A stretch of 60,392 nucleotides of DNA from Myxococcales bacterium (GTDB lineage: Bacteria; Myxococcota; Polyangia; Nannocystales; Nannocystaceae), in the NCBI GenBank assembly GCA_016793465.1, contig JAEUJW010000076.1, positions 1 to 60,392 of the forward strand. Direction: 5' to 3'. A program made the position numbers and the translations under genes. This document shows, piece by piece, positions 24,788-32,974 of the stretch (position 1 is the first letter of the stretch; the number at the start of each line of letters is the position of its first letter). The notes beneath the pieces are model-generated. The model saw only the letters and a program-made list of their open reading frames with translations, did no database searches and was not told the DNA's origin.

Positions 24788-25488
24788 GGTGCGCTCCGTT
24801 TTCGGCCCTGCAGCGGAGCGATCCTCGTCCGGGCGGCTTCCCAGAGCGCGTACGCGAATTGGATGAGCCGCTCCTTGGTATTCGTCTCGAGCGTCAGCTC
24901 CTCGAGGATGGCCTCGATGTCCTCCTCGGACTTCCGGACGTCGGCGTACAGGTGATTGAGGGTGCCTCGCCGCGCCGGGTGAATGACGAGCTGGCCCATG
25001 TGCGTGCGAACAGCGATCACCTCGCCGGTGTTGACCGCGATCGCCAGGGCGGGCGCGTCGACCATCAGGGGCACGGCGTCCCACCCGCGCAGCCGCAGGA
25101 ACATCGCCTCTCCCCGTGCGAGCACGTACTCCCGGCCGAAGTTGTCCAGCACCGACTGCTCTCGATAGCGGCCGGTGGCGAAGTCCGCCTGGATAAGCGC
25201 CGACAGGCGCTCCAGGAGCTGGTCGTCGGGGAGCGCGTCGACACGGCGCTCCCGCTGGACAACGCTGGCGTATGCAGCGAACGCGTGGACCCCTGTGGGC
25301 GTGCGGCCCGTCTCGGCGCGTCGCACGAGCTCGCGCGCCACCATGGTGTCGAGGGTCGCCTGGTACCGGCGGACGAACGCGTCGATCGCGGCCCGCGGGT
25401 ACTCGGCGCCGAGCTTCTCGCGCCAGCGCTTTACGACGCGCGGAGTGAGCTCGCCCCGCGGTGGCGAAGCCGTGGCCGTCTCAACCAT
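24784..25488 (-). CDS. Paralogue of the N-terminal domain of the DarB-like protein
   Basis: The product is 234 aa, mostly helical. The stretch LRGWDAVPLMVDAPALAIAV (about residue 135 on) aligns with REGWDAVPMMLRDPALVIVE in the first 150 residues of the 2072-aa methyltransferase-helicase. The surroundings also match: GREYVLARGEAMFLR versus AGYLYARRRAEAIVLR upstream, and ERLIQFAYALWEAAR versus ERFALALWSRIRG at the end. It is therefore a stand-alone copy of that domain. A shared packaging, docking or DNA-binding function is possible. No signal peptide or membrane segment is present. Confidence 0.65.
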   Translation of the reverse strand: MVETATASPPRGELTPRVVKRWREKLGAEYPRAAIDAFVRRYQATLDTMVARELVRRAETGRTPTGVHAFAAYASVVQRERRVDALPDDQLLERLSALIQADFATGRYREQSVLDNFGREYVLARGEAMFLRLRGWDAVPLMVDAPALAIAVNTGEVIAVRTHMGQLVIHPARRGTLNHLYADVRKSEEDIEAILEELTLETNTKERLIQFAYALWEAARTRIAPLQGRKRSAP

Positions 25489-26422
25489 GGTACCTACGCG
25501 CCTCCGTCCGCGGCGGCGCGTAGATCTTGCTGTAGTCGTCCGTCCTGCGCGGCGCGGTCGACGCGAAGCGGATCAGCCAGGTCAGCCCCTTCCACGTGAC
25601 CGCGAGGCCGACGGCGCCGACGACCACCACCGGGACGTAGGGGAGGTACGTCGCCCAGGTCGCGAGCGTGCTCGCCGACTTCGCCGTGTTCTCGGCGGTC
25701 TTCTCGGCGTAGAGGTAGAACTGGGCGGCGGGGTTCGTCCGCAGGATCTCGCCGTCCCACTGCCGGATCGCGTCGGCCCAGCCGAACTTGAGCTGCTCCC
25801 ACGTGGTGTCGTTCGACGGGTCGTCGTACCACCCGCCGTCGTGGTCCTCGCCGGGGTTGTCGACGACCTTCTGGATCGGCGAGGGACCGCCATCGAGGGG
25901 CAGCACGCAGGCCCAGGGGTCGTGCGGCCACTTCAGTTCGGGGCGGCTCCGCATGAGCGCGATGAACTCGTCGCGGACCGGGGTGGTCGTCGCGCGGAGC
26001 ACGTCGCCGAGGAACGCCCGGACCTGCTCGGTGACGGCCTCGCGCTCCTCCGGCTTGACCACGGCGAACGACGCGAGCACATCGGACGGCTTTCGCTGCT
26101 GGTTGGTGAACGCGGCGGCCGCGAGCCCCGCGATGATGGGAGGCTTGCCGTCCGACGTCTTCAGGTACCACCAGGGGTGGGTGAGGTTCTTCAGGAAGTC
26201 GAGCCAGTCGGTCCAGTTGCCGAGGCTGGCGATGATCTGCGGTCCCCAGCGCGCCTCGAGCTCCTTCGAGGCGGCCTCGATCGCCGAATCCGGCGCGGCC
26301 CGGATGATCGCGGCGACGACGCTGCGCGCCTCGGCGTCGCGGCCCGCCTGCTGGGCCTCGGACAGCAGGGACAGCTCCATCGCGCGCTTCGTCAGCGCCT
26401 TGATGTCCTGGTTCTGGCTCAT
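25481..26422 (-). CDS. Hypothetical protein with C-terminal membrane helix
   Basis: The product is 313 aa. A helical N-terminal half contains a Trp-rich patch (GNWTDWLDFLKNLTHPWWYL, about residues 66-85). Near the C-terminus a hydrophobic stretch at about 257-280 (YLPYVPVVVVGAVGLAVTW) predicts one membrane span, then about 30 basic residues. The ATG overlaps the upstream protease stop by four bases and its own stop overlaps the downstream start by 8 bp. It is unrecognised; the C-terminal anchor is a recurrent design in this operon. Confidence 0.65.
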   Translation of the reverse strand: MSQNQDIKALTKRAMELSLLSEAQQAGRDAEARSVVAAIIRAAPDSAIEAASKELEARWGPQIIASLGNWTDWLDFLKNLTHPWWYLKTSDGKPPIIAGLAAAAFTNQQRKPSDVLASFAVVKPEEREAVTEQVRAFLGDVLRATTTPVRDEFIALMRSRPELKWPHDPWACVLPLDGGPSPIQKVVDNPGEDHDGGWYDDPSNDTTWEQLKFGWADAIRQWDGEILRTNPAAQFYLYAEKTAENTAKSASTLATWATYLPYVPVVVVGAVGLAVTWKGLTWLIRFASTAPRRTDDYSKIYAPPRTEARRYHG

Positions 26423-27165
26423 GGTAAGGCCCTCCGCGATTCGGGTAGCTGCGCGCCGAGGACGAAGTACTGCCGGGGACGCGCGCGGCGCAGCTCATCC
26501 ACGATGCGCGACCACTGGATGTCGGCCGGCTCGACGGGGATGCCGAGGCCGTGGAGCTGCCCCGCGTGGATGGGCCACGAGTGCGGGGCTTTGAGGCCCA
26601 TGAAGACCGACATGGCCCGCTCGAGCGCCGCTGGGCTGGCGCCCGCGCCCAGGCGGGCCCGCAGCGACTCGCCCAGGTAATCGCGTACCGCCGAGTCGTA
26701 CTCCTGCGCGAGCGGGTGCAGGGGGCTCGCGTTCTTCTCGTCGTTCTTCGGGATGTGGCGCGCGCGCTGGCCCGCGATCACCGGGTCGACCGCGGACAGG
26801 GCCGCGTTCTTGCCGAGCTGCAGGCGGGTCGCGTTGAGGGCGATCAGCGTCCCGCCGGAGAGCGCCATGTACGGGACGATCGCCGTCGAGTGCCGGAACT
26901 TCCGCAGCGCGTCGGCGATGAGCACGCACGCGGTCACCTCGCCGCCATCGGTGTGGAGGACGAGCGTCGCCTCGTCGGGCGGCAGGTGCTCCATGTGCGA
27001 CAGCACCTCCTCGGCGACGTCGACCGTGATGATCGGCGACACGAGCGGGATCACGGTCGGCGGGAGCAGGGGGGCGGGCGCGCCGCGGCGCACCCACCAT
27101 GCGATGCCGGTCGCGGCGAGGAGGACGGAGGCGCCGATGGCGGAGGTTGTGATCGCACGGTTCAT
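26419..27165 (-). CDS. Membrane-anchored ClpP-fold serine protease (SDH/SppA-like)
   Basis: The product is 248 aa from ATG 27165, with AGGAGG 7 bp upstream. One N-terminal membrane helix lies at about 7-25. The rest resembles the serine dehydrogenase proteinase family: a strand with LVLHTDGGEVTACVLIADAL (about 65), the nucleophile elbow MALSGGTLIAL (Ser about 102), and LGKNAALSAVDPVI (Lys about 116, followed by the conserved Asp-Pro). A Ser/Lys dyad as in SppA/S49 is plausible. S49-type enzymes serve as signal-peptide peptidases and as maturation proteases of many virus capsids. It sits four genes before the membrane AAA+ ATPase. Confidence 0.75.
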   Translation of the reverse strand: MNRAITTSAIGASVLLAATGIAWWVRRGAPAPLLPPTVIPLVSPIITVDVAEEVLSHMEHLPPDEATLVLHTDGGEVTACVLIADALRKFRHSTAIVPYMALSGGTLIALNATRLQLGKNAALSAVDPVIAGQRARHIPKNDEKNASPLHPLAQEYDSAVRDYLGESLRARLGAGASPAALERAMSVFMGLKAPHSWPIHAGQLHGLGIPVEPADIQWSRIVDELRRARPRQYFVLGAQLPESRRALP

Positions 27166-27737
27166 CGAGGTCCTCCTGACGGGCGCGCGGGAAGCAAGGC
27201 GCCGATGACGAGCGCCCCGAGGAGCGCCGACGCGGCGATCTTGTGCCCCGCGGTGATGGGGCGCATCGCGGCTGGCGTGGAGCCGGCCTGGCGCGCGCCG
27301 GGGTACAGCGCCGCGGTGAACGTCCACGGCTCGACGGTCACGATGAAGAGGTTGTCGTCGGCGCCGGCGATCCGCCGGACCTCGTGCATCGCCGCGGCGA
27401 CGTCCTCGACGTACTCGAGGACGCACGAGACAAACACGACGGCCGAGTCGTCGGCGAGGCCGGGGATCGGTCCGCGCGTGAGGTCGGCGGCGACGTGGTG
27501 CTCACAGCGCGGGCAGCCGGCCGCGTCGATGCACAGGTCGCCGCACCCATACGCGGGCATGAGGCGGGTATGGGCTCCGGCGTCGGGATCGCCCACGACG
27601 ACGAGAGGCCGGGCCAGGGCGGCGGCGCGGCGGTTCGCGGCGGCGAAGGCGTCGCGTCGCGCCCGCCATCGCCTGGCGGCGAACGCACCCTCGAGCGCCG
27701 CGGCGCCCGCGAGCAGAAGACTGCCGAGCGTGTTCAC
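27162..27737 (-). CDS. Membrane-associated methyltransferase-like protein
   Basis: The product is 191 aa from GTG 27737 (GTGA overlap with the upstream stop, GGAGG upstream). A hydrophobic N-terminus (LGSLLLAGAAALEGAF) and a C-terminal hydrophobic stretch (IAASALLGALVIGALL, about 168-183) flank a Rossmann-like core. PLVVVGDPDAG occupies motif I, LCIDAAG the acidic strand, and SCVLEYVEDVAAAMHEVRRI matches the LEH-type segment after motif III of class I AdoMet methyltransferases. The glycine-rich loop is shortened and carries Asp-Pro-Asp, so activity is uncertain. CGDLCIDAAGCPRCEHH adds four Cys. Confidence 0.5.
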   Translation of the reverse strand: MNTLGSLLLAGAAALEGAFAARRWRARRDAFAAANRRAAALARPLVVVGDPDAGAHTRLMPAYGCGDLCIDAAGCPRCEHHVAADLTRGPIPGLADDSAVVFVSCVLEYVEDVAAAMHEVRRIAGADDNLFIVTVEPWTFTAALYPGARQAGSTPAAMRPITAGHKIAASALLGALVIGALLPARPSGGPR

Positions 27738-29518
27738 GTGTCCTCCCGCTCGATGGACGCGAGCTCGCGTAGCACGACGTCGCCGCTGCGGATCATGCGC
27801 TCGACGACCTCGCGCCACAGGTCCGGGTTCGTGGGCTCCGTGGCCTCGTAGACCTCGCCGGCCTGATCCGGGAGGCCGAGCGGCGCGGACCCTACGCGGC
27901 GAGCGAGCGGATGGAAGACGACGTGTCCCGTCTTGCCGCCCGAGCCCCGCCCGAGGTTGACATCCAGGCTGCCGCCGTTGTTCGCGGACCACCCGGCGGC
28001 GTTGCGGACGACCTGAATTAAGCCGGCGCCGTCGATGTACTCCTTCGAGTCCGCCGTGCGATAGACGTGACCCGTTCGCCGCGTCGCCGGAGGCATGGTG
28101 GGGAACGGCATGCGCCTCGCGGCGCCGCTCTGGATGCTCTCCTCCAGGAGCTTCTGCCACGGCGACGGCATGGACCGCGCGTCGACCTCGTACAGTTCGC
28201 CGTCCTGGTCCGGGAAGAGGAAGTAGAGCTGCGGGCCGGTCCGGTGCACGACCGACGTGAGCACGAGCGTCTCCACGGCGCCGAAGCGGAGCTGCATCCG
28301 GCCCGTCTCGTAGGTGGCCCCCTGGGCGCGGCCGAGCAGATGCTCGGCGAACCTTCCGTCGACGTAGGTGAGCCCGCTCGGGGCGTCGTAGACATGGCCG
28401 GTGCGCTGGCTGGGAGTGACGGCTGGCTCGTGCGCGGGGCCATCGATCGAGCTTCGTTCGGGCCGCATGGCGATGCGCCGCAAGAAGAGCTCGTCGAGGA
28501 GCGCCTGGACGCCGGGTTCATCGGCCTTGACCGCGTAGAATCGCCGCTTCGCCGTGTCGACAGGCCGCAGCGCGATCTGGTAATTTCGCCAGAGGAAGCG
28601 GAGCGAGCCGTCCGGGAAATTCTGCGAGGCGAGGCGCGTCACCATCTGCGCGACCGTCACGGTGTCGAGGTACTCCTCGTCGCCGCGCCGCTCGACCCGC
28701 CCGGCAGGGAGCCACGGCGGCGTGCCGGTCGGCGGATGGCTCTGCCTGTGGGTCGGGAACTCGGCCCACTCACCGCCCCATCCGACGAGGCCCAGCTCGA
28801 CGAGCTCGGTGAGGTAGTCCTCCAGCGGGGTGCCCTCGAGCTCGGGCTTGATCTGATACAGACCCCCTCGCTGCTCGGGGAACATCTGCGCTCTGCCCAT
28901 CGCCTGGAATTTCAGCTTGCCGCGCTTCCAGATCGGGATCGTCACATCCTTCCCTGCCGCGTCGGATTCGGCGCCCGGGATGTTCTCCAGCCGCTCCATG
29001 AATCGCTCGTCGGCGTAGTAGGCGTCGCCCACCCGGAAGTAGCTCCCGCTCGGGCGCCTGGCCTCGCGCTCGACCTCCACCTCGCGCGGCACGATCTCGA
29101 GATTGAGTGGCCGCCCCTGTCCGCGCTCGAACGCGGACCGCGTGGCGAACTCGAGGCCAGGACGCGCGAGTCCGTAGGCCGCGAGCTCGATGAGCACGTC
29201 GCGTACGCTGGGCGCCACGGGCCCCTCCTCCAGCAGCGAGACGAGGTAGAGCACCCCGTGGCGGGGGACATCGACCGAGAACTCGGCGACGCGGAACCGC
29301 AGCACGCCCCGGCGGACGAGCAGGACCTCGACGGTGTGCTTGCTGGTGCGGACGCGGGCCGCGCGGGCCGCGATGGCCTTCACGACCGCGGCCTGGACGA
29401 AGAACCTGTCCTCGATCTGGAAGATGAGGCCGGGCTGTCGACTGCGAGCCAGCGTCCACATACCGGCGGCCCCTCCGGCGATGCCCATCCCGAACGCGAC
29501 GATTGTGCGGATCTCCAT
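27734..29518 (-). CDS. Large modular protein with about five internal repeats, membrane-anchored
   Basis: The product is 594 aa from ATG 29518, with GGAGGT upstream. An N-terminal hydrophobic helix (IVAFGMGIAGGAAGMWTLA) is followed by about five modules of 100-120 residues. Each opens with a strand-turn-helix of the form [TG]HVY...Y.DG.....L and continues into an L.FR strand: GLIFQIEDRFFVQAAVV, GSYFRVGDAYYADERFM, EEYLDTVTVAQMVTRL, GHVYDAPSGLTYVDGRF and GHVYRTADSKEYIDGAGL. No known family is recognised. A repeating soluble region on a membrane anchor suggests a structural or adhesive component. Confidence 0.65.
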   Translation of the reverse strand: MEIRTIVAFGMGIAGGAAGMWTLARSRQPGLIFQIEDRFFVQAAVVKAIAARAARVRTSKHTVEVLLVRRGVLRFRVAEFSVDVPRHGVLYLVSLLEEGPVAPSVRDVLIELAAYGLARPGLEFATRSAFERGQGRPLNLEIVPREVEVEREARRPSGSYFRVGDAYYADERFMERLENIPGAESDAAGKDVTIPIWKRGKLKFQAMGRAQMFPEQRGGLYQIKPELEGTPLEDYLTELVELGLVGWGGEWAEFPTHRQSHPPTGTPPWLPAGRVERRGDEEYLDTVTVAQMVTRLASQNFPDGSLRFLWRNYQIALRPVDTAKRRFYAVKADEPGVQALLDELFLRRIAMRPERSSIDGPAHEPAVTPSQRTGHVYDAPSGLTYVDGRFAEHLLGRAQGATYETGRMQLRFGAVETLVLTSVVHRTGPQLYFLFPDQDGELYEVDARSMPSPWQKLLEESIQSGAARRMPFPTMPPATRRTGHVYRTADSKEYIDGAGLIQVVRNAAGWSANNGGSLDVNLGRGSGGKTGHVVFHPLARRVGSAPLGLPDQAGEVYEATEPTNPDLWREVVERMIRSGDVVLRELASIEREDT

Positions 29519-29520
29519 GG

Positions 29521-30195
29521 TTACCTCCGGAGTGCTGCGACGGTGCCGACGACGATCGCGCCGGCCGCGAATCCCCCGACGACCACGAGCGCCGTGCGCC
29601 AGCGGCCCGTTTCGGGCGCGGGGGGCGTGGGTGTTGCCGGCGGCGTGGGCGGTGCGGGCGACGGTGTGGGCCCTGGCGGCTTGCTCGGAGTGCCGAGGTT
29701 CGGCCCCGGCTTCTCGTGCTTCGGGTCGAACACATGAGCGGCGGTCTTCGCCGCGCCGAGCTGGCCCATGAGCTTCTCCAGCCAGGCGCGCCACTTGACG
29801 GGGTCCTCGGCGGTCACGGCGCTCAGGGGCGTGACCGCGACGTTGAGGGCCACGATGTGATAGCTGTACCCGACCACCTGCGTGACGTAGCTGTCCAGGT
29901 CGAGGAGCATCTCGCTTCGGCTGCCCCAGCCCTTCGGCGCCTTGGTGAGGAATTCAAGCGCGTGCTGGGTCCGCGAGTGCGTGAGGAGCTCGCCGACGAA
30001 ATAATTAATGTCGCCGCGCACGTGGAGGTCGGCCGCGAATTCGGCGGCGGGCTCGGACGAGCCGTTCTTCTCCGCCGACGCCTGGAACTCGGCGTGCCGC
30101 TTTCGCAGGTCCGACCACGCGGCCAGGCGCTGGGCGCGGTAGGCGATGGTGCGCGGGTCCTGACTGAGCTCGGCGAGCAGTTGATCGCTTGGCAT
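29521..30195 (-). CDS. Helical protein with Pro-rich linker and C-terminal membrane helix
   Basis: The product is 224 aa. Residues 1-150 are helical and charged. Residues 155-195 are Pro/Thr/Gly-rich (TPSPAPPTPPATPTPPAP). The last 25 residues form a membrane helix (ALVVVGGFAAGAIVVGTVAA) ending in Arg-Arg. A soluble domain held off the membrane by a spacer, in tail-anchored topology, is the natural reading. It is unrecognised. It lies 2 bp upstream of the modular 594-aa protein gene. Confidence 0.65.
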   Translation of the reverse strand: MPSDQLLAELSQDPRTIAYRAQRLAAWSDLRKRHAEFQASAEKNGSSEPAAEFAADLHVRGDINYFVGELLTHSRTQHALEFLTKAPKGWGSRSEMLLDLDSYVTQVVGYSYHIVALNVAVTPLSAVTAEDPVKWRAWLEKLMGQLGAAKTAAHVFDPKHEKPGPNLGTPSKPPGPTPSPAPPTPPATPTPPAPETGRWRTALVVVGGFAAGAIVVGTVAALRR

Positions 30196-30205
30196 GGGAG
30201 GGCTC

Positions 30206-31348
30206 CTATTCGTCGTCGTCGAGGTGATTGAGAGGGCTGTCCGGCGCGGCCTTCTTCGAGGGCTGCACGAGCGCGAGCGCCGGCTTGTCGGGGCGGGGTT
30301 CCTCGGCCTTCGCGGCGACGGCCGCCAGCGCGGCCCCGTGCTGGGCCAGGTCCTTCAAGGTGTCGCGGATCCCCGTCAGCACCTCGAGGACGCGCCCCTG
30401 CATGTACTCGCCGCGGCGGAGCGCTCCGGTGATCTCGCCCGCGCTCTGGCGAAACGTCTCGCCGACCGACAGGATCGACTCCGGCGCCATCTCCTGCGCG
30501 AAGCGTTGGAGGGCCCGCTCGAGCGCCTCGCCGTAGTCGCGCCGTTGGTCGGCCATGCCCTGGATGACGAGGGCCATGTGCTCGTGCTGCGCGGTCAGGA
30601 CGACGTCGAGGGTCTCGCTCGCCCGGCGATCCTGGGCGATCGTCAGCGCCGTACCGAGGGCGCCGAGGAGGGCCTCGGCGCGTTGGACGAGCTCGGCGGT
30701 GTCGAGAGCGTCGGAGCTGCGGCAGGCGATCGATGCCGGCGCCGAGCGGGCCGGCGCCAGACTGAGAGAGGACAGCCCCGCGGACGTCGTCGCGGTCACG
30801 GTGAAGGTCGGCAGCGTCCTGTCGAGGATGACGCGTTGCCTGGGCTCGACGCTGAGGCCCGATCCCGGACGGGCTGGCGGCGTGCCCACGCTGAGGCCGG
30901 GCGGCGCAGCGTCGATTGACCGCTCGCTGGTCGAGGTGTCCCGCATGGACGTGCCTCCGCCGCCTGCCCCTGCGACCACCGGCTCCCCCGGCAACAGCTC
31001 GGCCGCCAGCGGCTGCTCCTGCGTCGCGGCCGACCGTCGGAATCCTGGCGGCCGTGCCGGCGGGCGCAACGACAAACCCACGGGCGCTGGAGTAGCGGGC
31101 TGGACAGGTGGACGAGGAGTCTGGCTCGTCGGCGAGCGTGATGCGGTCGGGGCGACTGGCGGTGGCGCCGATTCGGTCTCGCTCGGCGGTGTGTCGAACG
31201 GCCACGCCGTGCAAGTCGGCGGCGGCGGCGACTCCCGCGTAACTGGCGACGTCGACGGCGACGCCGGTGGCGGCTTCGCTGGCGCCGCCGACGGAGGGAG
31301 CGACGAGAGCGCGCGAACGCCGGCCTGGAGGCTGCGCAGAAAGTTCAT
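30206..31348 (-). CDS. Hypothetical protein, Pro-rich N-terminus and helical C-terminus
   Basis: The product is 380 aa from ATG 31348 (ATGA overlap with the upstream gene). The first 190 residues are Pro/Ser/Ala-rich and probably disordered. Residues 200-350 form long helices with coiled-coil character (SETLDVVLTAQHEHMALVIQ, EALERALQRFAQEMAPE). The C-terminus is acidic (HLDDDE). No membrane segment or catalytic motif is seen. It may be a scaffold or linker. Confidence 0.6.
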   Translation of the reverse strand: MNFLRSLQAGVRALSSLPPSAAPAKPPPASPSTSPVTRESPPPPTCTAWPFDTPPSETESAPPPVAPTASRSPTSQTPRPPVQPATPAPVGLSLRPPARPPGFRRSAATQEQPLAAELLPGEPVVAGAGGGGTSMRDTSTSERSIDAAPPGLSVGTPPARPGSGLSVEPRQRVILDRTLPTFTVTATTSAGLSSLSLAPARSAPASIACRSSDALDTAELVQRAEALLGALGTALTIAQDRRASETLDVVLTAQHEHMALVIQGMADQRRDYGEALERALQRFAQEMAPESILSVGETFRQSAGEITGALRRGEYMQGRVLEVLTGIRDTLKDLAQHGAALAAVAAKAEEPRPDKPALALVQPSKKAAPDSPLNHLDDDE

Positions 31349-31632
31349 ACGATCACCCCCTTCCGGCGGACCCCGCGGACCCCGAGGCTGCTGCGCTCCG
31401 CGACGACGCAGTATCGGCCGGGGTTGACGAGGAACAGCGGGGCGCTGGGCCTCGCGTGCAGGCAGTAGCTCGCCGGCTGGCCGCCGCGCTCGCGCGTCAC
31501 CTGAATGCAGCCCCACACGATCACGAATGCGATGACCTCGCCGTCGTCGACCTCCTCGACCACGTGCTCGCCGCGGGCCATGGCGATCGTGTTGACCTCG
31601 AACCGTTCGCCGCGGACGATGTCAAACTTCAT
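31345..31632 (-). CDS. Small beta-rich hypothetical protein
   Basis: The product is 95 aa from ATG 31632. Alternating hydrophobic and charged residues (GEVIAFVIVWGCIQVTRERG, PLFLVNPGRYCVVAERSSLG) suggest a small beta-barrel. It overlaps the upstream gene by 11 bp and the downstream gene by four bases. No family is recognised. Confidence 0.55.
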   Translation of the reverse strand: MKFDIVRGERFEVNTIAMARGEHVVEEVDDGEVIAFVIVWGCIQVTRERGGQPASYCLHARPSAPLFLVNPGRYCVVAERSSLGVRGVRRKGVIV

Positions 31633-31822
31633 GACGCTCGCCCTCCTTGCGCCTCCGGGCGCCGTCGAGGAGGCCAAACGCGTAGCCGATCGCGCCGCCG
31701 ACGGCGAGGCAGGCCGACCCGAACAGGATGGCGCCCCGCGCGAGCGCCTCGCTCACCGTCTGCGCCGGAACGACCTCGAAGGTCTCGCCGGTCTTCTTGT
31801 TCTCGATGGTGCTCTTCGTCAT
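31622..31822 (-). CDS. Small single-span membrane protein C
   Basis: The product is 66 aa. A polar N-terminal half (MTKSTIENKKTGETFEVVPA) precedes one hydrophobic helix at about 31-50 (AILFGSACLAVGGAIGYAFG) and a basic tail (RRRKEGERHEV). It is unrecognised. It is one of at least five short single-span proteins in this operon. Confidence 0.6.
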   Translation of the reverse strand: MTKSTIENKKTGETFEVVPAQTVSEALARGAILFGSACLAVGGAIGYAFGLLDGARRRKEGERHEV

Positions 31823-31859
31823 CCTCGCCCCCTTCCGCCTCAAAACCCCGCGCGACGTT

Positions 31860-32738
31860 TCAGCCCCTCGTGACGCTCCAGTAGATCGCGGCGCCGACCG
31901 TGACGACCGCGGCGCCCGCCACGACGGCGCCAACGATCCGCAGCGGTTTGAGCGCGTCCGTCGGCTTCCCCGTCGGCGCGCCGTCCCCGGCGGGGCAGTC
32001 CTCGAGCGATCCGCACGGCGCCTGCAGGGCCCCGTGGATCGCGTCCTCGGTGTTCGGCCCCCACTTGCCGTCGACCGCGACGCCGAGCGCGGCCTGGGCG
32101 CGCCGCAGGGCGTCCTCGGCGACCGGGCCCCACGGGGCGTCGACGCTGCCCTTGTAGTAGCCGAGGTCCGCGAGCGCCTGGAGGCGCTGGCGGGCCTGCA
32201 CGAGCGAGACCTGGTCGCCGACCATCCGCTCGATGTAGTTGATGGGGTTGAGCAGACCCTCGGGCGGCGCGTCGCCCTTCCACCAGCGAGAGTTGGCGGA
32301 GCGCGACGGCTCGGCGACGTACGCCTCGAAATGCAGCATCCCGTAGCTGCCGACGATCTTCCCGAGCTTCTGGCCCCTGCTGACGCGCTGCCCGCTCTCG
32401 AGGCCGAACTCCTTGTGCGAGCCGGCGATGATGCCCCCGAGCACGAGGAAGAGTCCGGAGTCGGTGCGCAGGAAGATCGCCCGCGTGCCGTCGGTCCAGC
32501 CCTTGTCGAGGCCGACGAGGAGGCCGTCCTCGGGCGCCACGACGACCGCGCCGTGCGGCGCGCCGGTCAGATCGACCCCCGCGTGCCAGCGCTGGCACGT
32601 CTCGGTCGTGCACGGCGACGGGCGGCCGCCGCCGAGGCTCCACGTCGCAAACTTCGGCGTGACCGTGGGCATCGGCCAGGCCGGCTTTTCGCCGCCGACC
32701 GCCATCGGGACCTTCTCCCAGTCCGGTGAGCGGGCCAT
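31860..32738 (-). CDS. M23-like/peptidoglycan-binding protein with C-terminal membrane anchor
   Basis: The product is 292 aa. The lysostaphin/LytM-type fold is marked by WHAGVDL (about residues 51-57, zinc His and Asp), PEDGLLVGLDKG, and SYGMLHFEAYV (about 138), whose His is the third zinc ligand. The usual HxH reads MLH here: the catalytic His is replaced by Met. A peptidoglycan-binding type 1 domain (LGYYKGSVDAPWGPVAEDAL, VAVDGKWGPNTEDAI) spans about 180-240, and a membrane helix lies at about 266-288. There is no signal peptide, so export needs another route or it acts from within a particle. It is probably a wall-binding anchor or an altered endopeptidase. Confidence 0.8.
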   Translation of the reverse strand: MARSPDWEKVPMAVGGEKPAWPMPTVTPKFATWSLGGGRPSPCTTETCQRWHAGVDLTGAPHGAVVVAPEDGLLVGLDKGWTDGTRAIFLRTDSGLFLVLGGIIAGSHKEFGLESGQRVSRGQKLGKIVGSYGMLHFEAYVAEPSRSANSRWWKGDAPPEGLLNPINYIERMVGDQVSLVQARQRLQALADLGYYKGSVDAPWGPVAEDALRRAQAALGVAVDGKWGPNTEDAIHGALQAPCGSLEDCPAGDGAPTGKPTDALKPLRIVGAVVAGAAVVTVGAAIYWSVTRG

Positions 32739-32740
32739 GT

Positions 32741-32974
32741 CTACCCCTCCTCGCGGGCCGGGGCGCGCGCCAGGCCCCGCCGGACGTGCATGGTCGCCTG
32801 ACCGATCACGCGGTGCGCGTCGGGACCCAGCGTGAGTCCGAGGGCCTCCGCGAAGAGCTGCCCGATCTGCACGACGCGGTCGTCATTGGGGTCGACGATG
32901 TCGGCGAGACCCGCGGCGCCGAGCCGCTCCTCGAACGTAGCGATGGATTTGTGCAGCTTATCCCCCATGCTCAT
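32741..32974 (-). CDS. Small hypothetical protein
   Basis: The product is 77 aa from ATG 32974; ATG 32968 is equally placed behind the GGGAGGGAG site. It is helical and charged (HKSIATFEERLGAAGLADIV), with no membrane segment. Its start lies inside the 3' end of the upstream gene (17-bp overlap) and its stop is 2 bp before the M23-like gene. It has no recognised family. Confidence 0.5.
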   Translation of the reverse strand: MSMGDKLHKSIATFEERLGAAGLADIVDPNDDRVVQIGQLFAEALGLTLGPDAHRVIGQATMHVRRGLARAPAREEG

